From an uncultured Lachnospiraceae bacterium (GTDB taxonomy: Bacteria; Bacillota; Clostridia; Lachnospirales; Lachnospiraceae), in contig CAMNSD010000009.1 in assembly GCA_946554445.1 (NCBI GenBank), positions 1 through 64,000 of the forward strand: a stretch of 64,000 nt of DNA. Direction: 5' to 3'. Every line of letters starts with the position of its first letter. The stretch's first letter is position 1. This document shows, in pieces, positions 1 through 8,575 of the stretch. The notes beneath the pieces are model-generated. The model saw nothing but the letters and a program-made list of their open reading frames with translations. It was not told where the DNA came from and searched no databases. Both the position numbers and the translations under genes were made by a program.

Positions 1-40
1 ATCATCTTTCGCAGAAGAGAACAATCTGCGAAATCATGAT
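1..40. terminator. Inverted repeat / possible terminator at left edge
   Basis: TTTCGCAGA (7-15) pairs with TCTGCGAAA (25-33), and outer ATCAT (1-5) can pair with ATGAT (36-40). A T-containing stretch (TTCTTTTATT) follows on the plus strand, so this could end a plus-strand gene lying left of the window. It could also be part of a structure cut by the edge. Confidence 0.35.
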
Positions 41-174
41 TGTGTTCTTTTATTGGATCAAAAAGATATGACATAAGATTGTCTGTTCAAGGATGACTGG
101 GAAATTTAGATTTTGAAAATTTTTAATTATGAAGATATTCACAAAAAGAATTAAAAATATTTTTACAATCAGCG

Positions 175-207
175 CCACCGGCCTATGATGCTATGCCGGT
201 GGTTTTG
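175..207. terminator. Intrinsic terminator-like hairpin
   Basis: CCACCGGC (175-182) and GCCGGTGG (195-202) form a perfect 8-bp GC-rich stem, followed by TTTTG on the plus strand. It lies about 70 bases past the stop of the minus-strand protease-like gene. Reading leftward the hairpin is followed only by a loose T-rich stretch, so it may serve either strand. The rest of bases 41-273 shows no gene I can support. Confidence 0.5.
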
Positions 208-273
208 TGATTGTAAAAGTTGACTGCTGCCCTACTATCTGGCGTAAGTCTGCAAAAGGAGATGCCGTCCATA

Positions 274-3200
274 TTAGTCTTTCTTTTTCTCCACCTTAAT
301 CTGCTTCTCGATTGTAACGATAATTCCGTCAATACAGACTTTCATTTCGAACCGATATTCTCCCGGAAGAAGTTTTCCCACATAAATATGAAAAACATCT
401 TCCCGAACCATTCTATATAATTCACTTTCTTGCCGCATTCCGTTTCTGTTATCCGCGTGAAGGGACCAGCTTATTCTTGTGTGCCTTGGGGAAACATACC
501 CCCTAAATTGTACAAATTCGTCTGCTGAGAAAAGATAAGTTTCACCGGAAGCCGGCGGTATCACATAAGGAAATGGGAACGGATAACATTGCTCCAGCGG
601 CATATTTTTCAATTTTGGAAAATGGCGTTCAGAATCCATTTCCCATGTATTTGCGAAATCCCATCCCATTTCTTCATAGGTTTCCTGTTTGAAAAATGCC
701 TCTGCCTTTCGTGTAGAAGCTGTATCTTCGTCCAAAAAGGCTGCTCCTGCTTCTGTCTGTATTCCACCATATGCAAAGCAAGAAGTGGCATCTTGCTTAG
801 GAGAAATTTTATATGTACCTGTCTTGGATCCATGCAAATAAGCGCTGGCCACAATGCAGCCCGCAAGAGAATGGATTTTTGCAGCTGTAATGCCTGCTGC
901 CAAATCCGCCCATATACTGCCTGCCATGCAGCAATTTCTAATGGTTATCTGGTTATTTTCTGGTGCATCGTACAAAATACCAGCGGCATAAACGTTTTTA
1001 ACGGAAGGCAAGGAGCAGAGGCAGTCTGCTATCACAGCAGATTCTTTTGTCTCAGAACAGATACCTCCGAACATATATCCGGATTGACTTTCCATTCCCA
1101 TATCTTCCGTGGAGACAAAGCACTTTGTAATTTCCGTCCCGCCGCTTACCATGCCGGCAATGCCGCCAAAATAAATGCCGCTTCCATAATAGCATCCTAT
1201 CTCTGCGGCGCATAAAGTTATTTTGGATGCGTCTGCAGTGCCGACGATACCGCCCAAATGAACGCTGCCATCCTGACTTGAAATTCGCGGTTCTATTTTT
1301 GAACTACAATTTTCAATTAAGCATCCGTTTTGTAGGGAACCGGCAATCCCTCCAAGACAATGCTTGTCTTTCAGCGGCTGCATGACGGACAGGCTGCCTT
1401 CGAATTGACAGTTTTGGATTTTTGTATTGCTTCCGCTTACAAGAAAACCGCCTGCATTTGTACCAGTCAGAGCGCTGTGTTCTGTCACTTGGCAGTCGGT
1501 GATTGTGCTGTTCGACGCCTGGATGCAGATACCTGCCACGCTGGCTCCGATCAAGCTGCATTGAACCTTGCAGTCTCTTATAGTCGTATGATCTGAAATC
1601 TCATTTGCGATACCGGCATAATTGTAGTTTTGAGATGAGTCGGTGCATTTTAAGTTAACGGAACAGCCTTCTATAGTACTATTGAATGCGCTTTCAGCAA
1701 TACCATAAAACCAACCATTGTCTTGACCATAAACTTCTGCGGAAATTTGACAGTTTTTCATGGAACTATGGTCCATTTTCTTAACCAACGGCACAATCCG
1801 ATCTCTGCCTTTATTTTCGGTATAAATAAAGCGGCAGTTTTCTAAGGAAGAATTCTCGGACATTTTATCAATCAGCCTACAATTGACGCCAATTTCAAAA
1901 TCAATGCCGGTTATGCTGGAATCAATCATCTCATTGATCAGGGTATTTTCCAATCCGCTGTCTTCCAGTACAATGACGGGGCGTGAATCCTCGTCAAGAG
2001 ACTGGCATCCGTTTTCCAGTTCTGCGCATGAAAATCCCCGGAGAACCCAATATTTCAACCTTATGAATATAAACCATTCCGGGCGCATACGATATCTTTG
2101 TTTCTTTAAGTAGTATTGGTAACCCAGATAAATAGAAGTACCGATTACCAAGAGCAGGGAAAGGCCGAAAGCTGTGCTTATAATAACTGTTTTCGTCTTA
2201 TCATCCACATCGTTAGGATTTTGAATTGTCAAGGATACCCAATTGCTTGTAATGCCGTTACAGATTGCTTTTATAGAAAACGTTCCGCAACACATCCCAA
2301 GGGAGCAATTCTGTATTTCAAAGGAACCGTCCGCCTTCGGGTTAACGTTCTTGATATTTTGCCAGTCGTCATAGTCATCCCCAAAAGCAGACGCCATCAG
2401 GGCGTCCTCGTCATTCCCGGAATTTTTCTTCGCATAAAGTGTCACCTGACTTTGGCCGAATGGAGATTTCCCCTTGATCGTAAATTTGTTTTGGCCCTTT
2501 TCAGGGGAGGTAATCGGATCCAGCATAAGCCGTGCTGGCTTTATGGATGTATGGAAAAATTTCTGCACGGCATATTTTTCTTTTGCTCCCTGTATGGTTA
2601 ATTCCGCCATCAAAAGAAGCTTGACATCTTTGTCGGATTTATTGATGATCGTATTCTGGTTTTCTATGGACACGTCTTTCATCGCATCCGGCATGCTCCA
2701 TTTTATCTGTATTTTTTTGTCAGAGGACGCCGTCTGCAGGTTGCCGACTTTGGATTCCATAGCCGCCGGCAAGTTTAACTGCTCTGTAAATGTTTGGAGG
2801 CTGTCCCATGCGTCATCTGCCGGGACGGTAATGACTTTAATGGAAAGTCGTCCCAGGGAATTATTTTCTAAGCTGCAGATGTCTGTATATTTGTTATCAA
2901 GCGATATATCACAAATAAATTGGGTGCCGTTTTCCAGGGGCGTGATCTGTGTATTCACATTGCGTACGCCTGAAGTAGACTCTATGGAGTACGGCAAATT
3001 AACGCTTTTGTGTTTTAATTCTATTTCCACTTGGTAAGATTGTACTGCTTCATCCAGGAGGATTTTCTTTGTGTCTGCCGCCCATAACATATGGTATCCC
3101 CCTTCTTTCAATTCTTTCCATTCGACTACTTTTTCAACCGTTTCTTCCCCCTTCTGCTCCTTAATAATGCTTGCCGACACAATTGTGTTTTCAATTGCGC

Positions 3201-4167
3201 TGTATATGCTGATTCCTTTCACATACTCAGGGTATGGACTTGTTTTCTTGCACTTTATTTTTTGTTTGATATGATTGATATCGAACGTGCTGTTCTCATA
3301 AAACAAATTATTTACGCCAAAATAATTGTTTTGGCAAATGGTATGGATGTTGTAAGAAGGAACCACGCCTCCGATGGCGTATCCGTTCCTGTATAGAAAA
3401 CAGTCTTCGTAAGACAGCCAATAACATCTCCGGTAAGGTTCCGCTAATTCCGGAAGGGAACCTGTGATGCTGGAATCCATAATTAAAAAGGCACCAGAAG
3501 AAGGCGGCTTTACGTTAAAATATTCTTTAGGGAAGCTGTCGTCCCAGCCAATAATCAGCGCGGAATGGGCAAAGCGGCCTTTGGTATCGGTGCAGTATAA
3601 TGCGGAATGAGCCTGATTATAATCTTTTTCATCATAAGCTAAGGAAATAGGAACTCCGCTATATGCCTGTAAGGCAGATTTTATCCAGTTTCTTTTTTTA
3701 TCTCTGTAGGCGCCAGAAATTTTTTGCATATTATAAATATCCGTCACATAATAAGCTTTTGGCTTTCCTTCTGTTTCTGCCCAAGTTCTTTTGGTAGGCG
3801 TCATATCCTTCTGGAATTTGTCATAATCATTATATACCACGCCGCTGCCCCGGCTTAAATAGGCGCCGGTGATACCAATCAGATCATTATCTTTGGGAGC
3901 GGGATAAATGATCTCGTCTTTAACTTGAGGATTAAACCCATAGATATTTTTATAGGTATCCTCTTGAAAGATATTAAAGCAGGAATATTTGGCATGTACT
4001 TCCGACAGACGCAGATTTTCTCTCGTTTCATTCTTAAATTTGCGCAAAATTGCAATTTCTACGGCCCGGCACATGGAAAAGGACCAACACATATTGCTAT
4101 ATTCCTGGGACCTTCGGATAGGGACATGTTCTTCTTCAATAAAGTATTTTTCCGGTAAATCAGCCAT
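274..4167 (-). CDS. C1 (papain-like) peptidase domain protein with transmembrane segment and C-terminal beta-helix-like repeats
   Basis: 1297 residues. The N-terminus carries a papain-like core: oxyanion Gln21, a Cys-Trp-Ser-Phe-Ser box with Cys27, a Leu-Ser-Glu-x-His helix near 54-58, and the catalytic-His segment AHSALIIGWDD with His201. The usual Asn-Ser-Trp box reads MDSS, with Asp231 in the place of the catalytic Asn. A beta-rich region follows to about 650, as in surface C1 proteases with a lectin-like domain. Then comes one hydrophobic helix (about 660-681). The region from about 740 to 1180 is a ladder of repeats of the kind (I/V)xxCxVxxxSxxAGI, typical of a right-handed beta-helix or GLUG-type repeat. 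No N-terminal signal peptide is visible, which is odd for a surface protease. The start is set by AAAGGAGG 11 bases upstream. Protease activity is uncertain because of Asp231. Confidence 0.75.
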   Translation of the reverse strand: MADLPEKYFIEEEHVPIRRSQEYSNMCWSFSMCRAVEIAILRKFKNETRENLRLSEVHAKYSCFNIFQEDTYKNIYGFNPQVKDEIIYPAPKDNDLIGITGAYLSRGSGVVYNDYDKFQKDMTPTKRTWAETEGKPKAYYVTDIYNMQKISGAYRDKKRNWIKSALQAYSGVPISLAYDEKDYNQAHSALYCTDTKGRFAHSALIIGWDDSFPKEYFNVKPPSSGAFLIMDSSITGSLPELAEPYRRCYWLSYEDCFLYRNGYAIGGVVPSYNIHTICQNNYFGVNNLFYENSTFDINHIKQKIKCKKTSPYPEYVKGISIYSAIENTIVSASIIKEQKGEETVEKVVEWKELKEGGYHMLWAADTKKILLDEAVQSYQVEIELKHKSVNLPYSIESTSGVRNVNTQITPLENGTQFICDISLDNKYTDICSLENNSLGRLSIKVITVPADDAWDSLQTFTEQLNLPAAMESKVGNLQTASSDKKIQIKWSMPDAMKDVSIENQNTIINKSDKDVKLLLMAELTIQGAKEKYAVQKFFHTSIKPARLMLDPITSPEKGQNKFTIKGKSPFGQSQVTLYAKKNSGNDEDALMASAFGDDYDDWQNIKNVNPKADGSFEIQNCSLGMCCGTFSIKAICNGITSNWVSLTIQNPNDVDDKTKTVIISTAFGLSLLLVIGTSIYLGYQYYLKKQRYRMRPEWFIFIRLKYWVLRGFSCAELENGCQSLDEDSRPVIVLEDSGLENTLINEMIDSSITGIDFEIGVNCRLIDKMSENSSLENCRFIYTENKGRDRIVPLVKKMDHSSMKNCQISAEVYGQDNGWFYGIAESAFNSTIEGCSVNLKCTDSSQNYNYAGIANEISDHTTIRDCKVQCSLIGASVAGICIQASNSTITDCQVTEHSALTGTNAGGFLVSGSNTKIQNCQFEGSLSVMQPLKDKHCLGGIAGSLQNGCLIENCSSKIEPRISSQDGSVHLGGIVGTADASKITLCAAEIGCYYGSGIYFGGIAGMVSGGTEITKCFVSTEDMGMESQSGYMFGGICSETKESAVIADCLCSLPSVKNVYAAGILYDAPENNQITIRNCCMAGSIWADLAAGITAAKIHSLAGCIVASAYLHGSKTGTYKISPKQDATSCFAYGGIQTEAGAAFLDEDTASTRKAEAFFKQETYEEMGWDFANTWEMDSERHFPKLKNMPLEQCYPFPFPYVIPPASGETYLFSADEFVQFRGYVSPRHTRISWSLHADNRNGMRQESELYRMVREDVFHIYVGKLLPGEYRFEMKVCIDGIIVTIEKQIKVEKKKD

Positions 4168-4209
4168 CTTATATCGTGCCTCCTTTAAACTAAGATTTTC
4201 AATGATATT

Positions 4210-4239
4210 ATTATATCAGACGCCTATCATGAAAGTCCA
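4210..4239 (-). promoter_or_regulatory. Candidate promoter of the C1-peptidase-like gene
   Basis: Reading leftward, TGGACT (4239-4234), an 18-base spacer and a perfect TATAAT (4215-4210). The -35 matches TTGACA at four of six bases. It lies about 45 bases before the start codon and just past the end of the upstream broken gene. Confidence 0.45.
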
Positions 4240-4264
4240 GTTTAAACGACAATAATCAATTTGT

Positions 4265-5831
4265 TCAATTTTGGCACCACAGACAGGAAAGATTGTAATC
4301 CGAACCATATATGTACAAATACTCGATTTTTGTCTCAAACCATATATTTTCTGCATGGCTTGCGCGAAATCTTTCAAACGCTTCCAGATATTCTTCGGGC
4401 ACAACATATGCTGTCCGTGAATGATATGGCATATTGGGCACATACCAATCCGTGCTACTCAACCATTTGCACATATCCATACTCTCCATAGAGCCAACCG
4501 CCGCGCCGCGTACAGCCCCCTGCGACAACACGGTTATCACATTGCCCTTATCAAAACTCGTATATGCTATTTCGTAATGATTCTCCTGCAAATATTTACA
4601 CACTTCGTATTCTGCCGATTTTGCAGGCTCTTTACTTTCCATAACAGGTAAATAGATTTCACGAATCTGGAAAATAAGTAAATACAATACCAAAGCACAG
4701 CCAACGACACGAAGGTAACTCGCCTTTTCATGAACCCAATGCATAAAACGGATAAATCCAAAAGCCATGATAGGAAAGATTAAAAAATAATATCTCTTGG
4801 AAGACTCCATGGTTGTAAAGGCAACCGCTGCCATCGTGGCGCCAAGTGATATCCACAGCAGAATATATGCCCAGATCAGCGGCTTTTGCCCCCCCCCCAC
4901 ACTCCTCATTCTTTTTGAAAAGTTGAATCATACAGCCGATCAACACCCCTATCGCAACCAACAAAAAGCAAACAGGTACGACTCTCCCCACACCTTCAAC
5001 ACCCATAAATCCCATAGCCTCAAACACATGCGGCATCACTTTCTCCCACAGCTTTGGAAAACCCTTTCTGATATTTCTGGAAATCTCCTGCCCGACGGAA
5101 AATGGCGCAAAAGTGCCAGCATACCCCGCAAGCAGTAAAAGCGTACACCAGCCTGCTATATAACCATCTCTTTTTTTCCATTCTTTTTTATACCAAAGGA
5201 CGATTTGTCTTACTATCTCTGTCGCAAACATCGGTGCATTGAGCACTAAAATTCCCCGCAGCCCCTGCATTCCAATCGTAAATGAAGAAAGGATAAGAAG
5301 TACCTGCCAGACACCGTGAACACGCGCATTGCCAAGAAGCCTTACATAAACTCCCAGTGTAAGAAACAATAAAATAATATGAACTGCATAATACGAACAA
5401 AACAGATAAAACAATTCCAGCATCACAAAATGATTGGGAAGTATCAGACACAGTAACAAAAACAATAGTTTTTCTTCCCGCCGAAAAGAAAATTGAGAGA
5501 CAAAAAAATAGAGACTTCCCAAAATACCGAACGTCAAAATACTACTCGCACATCCCATGGCGAACTCTATATTGTGAAACACGCCATAAAACAATGCGCC
5601 CAGATTAGCCGAAGAAAGAATTCTATATTCTGTAGACGGTATCCATGATTTGGGGATCGCCTCCCCGCTTTCCCATATAAGCTGTGCGAGTACCACTTCG
5701 GAAGCGATATCCGCATTCATTCGATAACAGTAATGAAACAGGTTTGTGTATACAATCAATCCCGTCACCAATAAAACTGCACCAAATAAGAATACCTCAT
5801 AAACTTTTTCGATTTTCTTTTGTACCGACAT
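4265..5831 (-). pseudogene. Multi-pass membrane protein (GT-C glycosyltransferase-like), split by a 10-G tract frameshift
   Basis: Two overlapping reading frames make one protein. The first runs leftward from 5831 through a string of hydrophobic helices to Asn-Glu-Glu-Cys-Gly-Gly-Gly at the tract 4898-4889, then reads out of frame to a stop at 4728. The second frame (4909-4265) picks up right at the tract with GGQKPLIWAYILLW and continues with more helices and a soluble tail. Removing one G (nine instead of ten) joins them into about 520 residues. The N-terminal Asn-Ala-Asp-Ile-Ala-Ser-Glu loop after the first helix resembles the acidic first loop of GT-C-fold membrane glycosyltransferases, but I do not recognise the family. 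The ATG at 5831 has AGGAGGG 14 bases upstream; a TTG at 5855 keeps the frame open but has no ribosome binding site. It may be a true pseudogene, a phase-variable gene, or a sequencing error. Confidence 0.6.
4889..4898. repeat. Homopolymer of ten C (ten G on coding strand)
   Basis: A mononucleotide run inside the broken membrane protein gene, exactly where the reading frame must shift by one base. Runs of this length slip readily during replication. Lengths of nine or twelve would restore the frame. Confidence 0.95.
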
Positions 5832-5890
5832 AATGTCTGTGTCTGCCCTCCTCAATTCATTTCATTTGACTACCGTCAACGATACTAAGA

Positions 5891-7456
5891 TTATACCACG
5901 CGGCCGCCTAAACCACCAAGTAAAAGCTTCCGTTTGCGCTCAATCATTTCATCTATTTTTTGTATGTAGAGAGATACCTCTTTCACATTCTCGCTCCGCT
6001 CGATCCGCCCGTCCGGAAATACCCTTTTCGTGATCGAACCGGCGCCAAGCGCAACGATCGTCTGCATCTCCTCCATGATCAATATATTATAAATCCCATA
6101 CTTGTCTTCCTTAGAGTACCCCACATTTTCAAAATTACCGGACATGTTCTTCTGTCGATAGAGATAGTAGGGCTCCATTCCCATATCCGCCGCGCCTTCT
6201 GCCGCAATCCGCATAGTCTCTTCTGTATTGTTGTACGCTGTCACGCCGTTCTCCTCAATCCACTGATGCAGCTTAGATGCCCGCTTCACCGCCAGGGAAT
6301 GTACCGTCAGTGCATCCGGCGACAGTTCTTTTATGGCCGCTATGGTGTGAGACACATCTGCTGCCTCTTCTCCGGGAAGGCCTAAGATAATATCCATATT
6401 AATATTGTCAAAGCCTGTCCGCCGCGCCAATGTAAAGGCTTCCATCACCTGCTCCACCGTATGCTGTCTGCCGATCAGTTGTAATGTCTCCTGCTTCATG
6501 GTCTGAGGATTCACGGAAATTCTGGTAACCCCATTTGCATAAAGGACTCTCAGTTTCTCCTCCGTAATACTGTCAGCGCGCCCTGCTTCCACCGTAAACT
6601 CCTGTACCGTACTGAAATCAAAGGTGTGCTTTAATTTTCCTAACAGTCTCTCCAGCTGCGCCGCTGACAATGAACTGGGCGTACCGCCACCAATATACAC
6701 GGTGTCCAATATCTTATCACGATACAACTTCGCCACCGCATCAATTTCCCGCTCCAGTGCCGCCAGATAGTCGTCCACCCGTTCCCGCCACAGGCTGATC
6801 GGATAAGAGGTAAAAGAACAGTACAGACAGGTTGTGGGACAAAAGGGAATCCCGATATAGAGACTATATCCATCGGTATAGTGAAGGGTACTTAAAATAT
6901 TGCGCTCCCGCTTGGCAATCTCAATGCCGAGCGCTGTCTTTTCCTCACTGACGAAATGTTCCTTTTTTAAAAAATCTGCAATCTCCGTCTCGCTCTTACC
7001 CTGTTCCAGCATGGTCATCGCAATCTTCGTAGGCCGGATACCCGTCAGGTTCCCCCAAGGAAGAGATATCCCTGTCTCCTCCCGAAGAGATGTATAGAGA
7101 AAACGCTTAAAAATATTCTTATATTCTGTCGGATCCACTTGATCTGTATGCTGCCAGAAGTACGCATGATATCCAGCCTTTTCCATATCATGTTTTTCCC
7201 CCGTATCAACTTCACACGACTGCTCCTCATGATTATGTCTATCAAAATTATGTAAACTATTTTGCACACGAAACACGACTTCCGTGTCTCCAAACAAAAG
7301 TTCCATCACCGGTTCCATTTCCAAGATTTTTTTATCTTTTATCACAGAAGCCGGTGTCAGCACTTTTAATTCCCATTCCGGATAAAAAGCTTTCACCAAC
7401 GCGTGGATATCATATTCAAACTGCGCCTTGTTACTCCTGAAAATCTGTATATTCAT
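5891..7456 (-). CDS. hemZ: Oxygen-independent coproporphyrinogen III oxidase-like radical SAM protein HemZ
   Basis: 521 residues. Radical SAM enzyme of the HemN/HemZ group, expected to decarboxylate coproporphyrinogen III anaerobically in haem synthesis. Members in clostridia may also be HemW-like or act elsewhere. The cluster motif is C-PTT-C-LY-C (Cys206, 210, 213), followed by the Gly-Gly-Gly-Thr-Pro-Ser loop and the typical RISVNPQTM and DNINMDIILGLPGE segments. The long N-terminal extension before the radical SAM core is usual for HemZ. I chose the ATG at 7456 (MNIQIFRSNK) because GAAAGAAG precedes it; the frame is open 18 codons further up without a better site. It is monocistronic between the broken membrane protein gene and a divergent phosphoribosyltransferase. 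Confidence 0.88.
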   Translation of the reverse strand: MNIQIFRSNKAQFEYDIHALVKAFYPEWELKVLTPASVIKDKKILEMEPVMELLFGDTEVVFRVQNSLHNFDRHNHEEQSCEVDTGEKHDMEKAGYHAYFWQHTDQVDPTEYKNIFKRFLYTSLREETGISLPWGNLTGIRPTKIAMTMLEQGKSETEIADFLKKEHFVSEEKTALGIEIAKRERNILSTLHYTDGYSLYIGIPFCPTTCLYCSFTSYPISLWRERVDDYLAALEREIDAVAKLYRDKILDTVYIGGGTPSSLSAAQLERLLGKLKHTFDFSTVQEFTVEAGRADSITEEKLRVLYANGVTRISVNPQTMKQETLQLIGRQHTVEQVMEAFTLARRTGFDNINMDIILGLPGEEAADVSHTIAAIKELSPDALTVHSLAVKRASKLHQWIEENGVTAYNNTEETMRIAAEGAADMGMEPYYLYRQKNMSGNFENVGYSKEDKYGIYNILIMEEMQTIVALGAGSITKRVFPDGRIERSENVKEVSLYIQKIDEMIERKRKLLLGGLGGRVV

Positions 7457-7608
7457 GTTCCCATGTCTTCTTTCTTTTAGATTGAAAAATGCTCTATCCA
7501 TCCTTTCCAAATGCTTACCTTTTCAAGCTTACACCGGAATACCTGCCATTTTCCTTACAGCTTATCATCTCTCCCGCAAAATGTACAGGATATTTTGGCA
7601 AGCCGAGA

Positions 7609-7637
7609 TTGATTTACAACTGCGCAGGCTGTATAAT
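7609..7637 (+). promoter_or_regulatory. Sigma-A-type promoter for the phosphoribosyltransferase gene
   Basis: TTGATT (7609-7614), a 17-base spacer and TATAAT (7632-7637). This predicts a leader of about 70 bases ending in GGAGG seven bases before the ATG at 7713. Confidence 0.7.
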
Positions 7638-7712
7638 ATTTACAACAACATGATAATTCCTCCGGGAAATATTGTGTCCCAAATAAACTTTATCATGATA
7701 GGAGGTATGCAT

Positions 7713-8354
7713 ATGAAGGAACTCATTAAGATTCACTCCAAAAGCCACCCCAACATCGAGTTGAAGGCAATCCACGGACATTTTGTAACCCCCAACTCCC
7801 ATATCAATCACTTTCTGGATATGACCACCATGAAGACTAGATTGAGCGAGGCATCCACCGCTGCCAAGGAACTGAGCAGACAGATCATGCTGTCTACCGT
7901 CGTGGATACCATCGTCTGCATCGACGGCTGCGAGATCATTGGCGCATTTTTAGCAGAAGAATTGACAAGGGCTGGCGTATATTCCCGAAATGCACACCAG
8001 ACAATCTATATTGTCACACCGGAGTACTCCACTTCCGGACAGATGTTATTCCGCGATAATTATCTGCCTATGATCAAAGATAAGAATGTACTGCTCCTCT
8101 TGGCTAGTGCAACCACCGGGCGCACTGTTACCAAGGCGGTACAGACATTGACCTATTATGGGGCAACCATCAGCGGCGTGAGCGCAATCTTCAGCGCCGC
8201 CAACAGCGTGGTGGGGATTCCGATCAACTCCTTATTCAACACATCCGATATCCCGGAGTACAAAACTTACAGTCCTGAGGAATGTGCCCTGTGCAAGGAA
8301 AAACAACCTATTGATGCTTTCGCAAATGCATATGGCTATTCTTCCATACAATAA
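7713..8354 (+). CDS. Phosphoribosyltransferase family protein (orotate-PRTase-like)
   Basis: 213 residues. A type I phosphoribosyltransferase fold is suggested by the order VDTIVCIDGCEIIGAFLAEEL (substrate loop and helix, about 60-80), a flexible loop, then KNVLLLLASATTGRTVTKAVQTLTYYGA (about 125-150). In the last of these, ASATTGRT stands where PRTases carry the PRPP-binding (D/E)DxxTTG motif; the two acidic residues are replaced by Ala and Ser. A Cys-pair-like ECALCKEKQPID element lies near the C-terminus, as in PyrE-related proteins of Lachnospiraceae. The substrate is unknown. The ATG at 7713 is preceded by GGAGG at ideal distance, and an in-frame ATG at 7707 is too close to it. A good promoter lies upstream and a cluster of structured repeats follows directly. 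Confidence 0.75.
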   Translation: MKELIKIHSKSHPNIELKAIHGHFVTPNSHINHFLDMTTMKTRLSEASTAAKELSRQIMLSTVVDTIVCIDGCEIIGAFLAEELTRAGVYSRNAHQTIYIVTPEYSTSGQMLFRDNYLPMIKDKNVLLLLASATTGRTVTKAVQTLTYYGATISGVSAIFSAANSVVGIPINSLFNTSDIPEYKTYSPEECALCKEKQPIDAFANAYGYSSIQ

Positions 8355-8357
8355 CAA

Positions 8358-8540
8358 AAGTTAATTTGCTTCGCAAATTAACTTTGCGAGATCCGCTTCG
8401 CGGACTCGGATAAGCGAAAGATATTTTCCTGTGACATAGAAAAGTATTTTTGCGAGGACTGCTTCGCAGCCTCGGATAAGCGAAAGATATTTTCCTGTAA
8501 CATAGAAAAGTATTTTTGCGAGATCCGCTTCGCGGACTAT
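8358..8540 (+). repeat. Structured intergenic repeat, locus A: one leading hairpin plus three 66-bp tandem units
   Basis: A perfect 12-bp hairpin with TTC loop (8358-8384) is followed by units beginning GCGAG at 8386, 8452 and 8518, period 66. Each unit folds as CGAG-A-TCCGC-TTC-GCGGA-CTCG. The middle unit reads CGAGG-A-CTGC-TTC-GCAG-CCTCG, with both sides of the stem changed together. The stem is followed by GGATAAGCGAAAGATATTTT; the third copy is cut after its hairpin. Related copies lie at 21371-21445, 31797-31940 and 60193-60259. It fills the gap between the phosphoribosyltransferase and the MATE gene. Confidence 0.9.
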
Positions 8541-8575
8541 GACATTAAATCTTTATTAGTGAGAGATGACGCAAA

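Noticed and set aside
2-76. Possible C-terminal tail of a plus-strand gene entering from the left edge
   Set aside because: Only 24 codons, and the same bases form a strong inverted repeat (1-40), which fits a terminator better.
589-1215. 208-residue open frame on the plus strand
   Set aside because: Antisense to the beta-helix repeats of the C1-peptidase-like protein; Cys/His-rich translation without a domain and no ribosome binding site.
8386-8540. CRISPR array
   Set aside because: The whole 66-bp unit repeats, with no unique spacers, and there are no cas genes.
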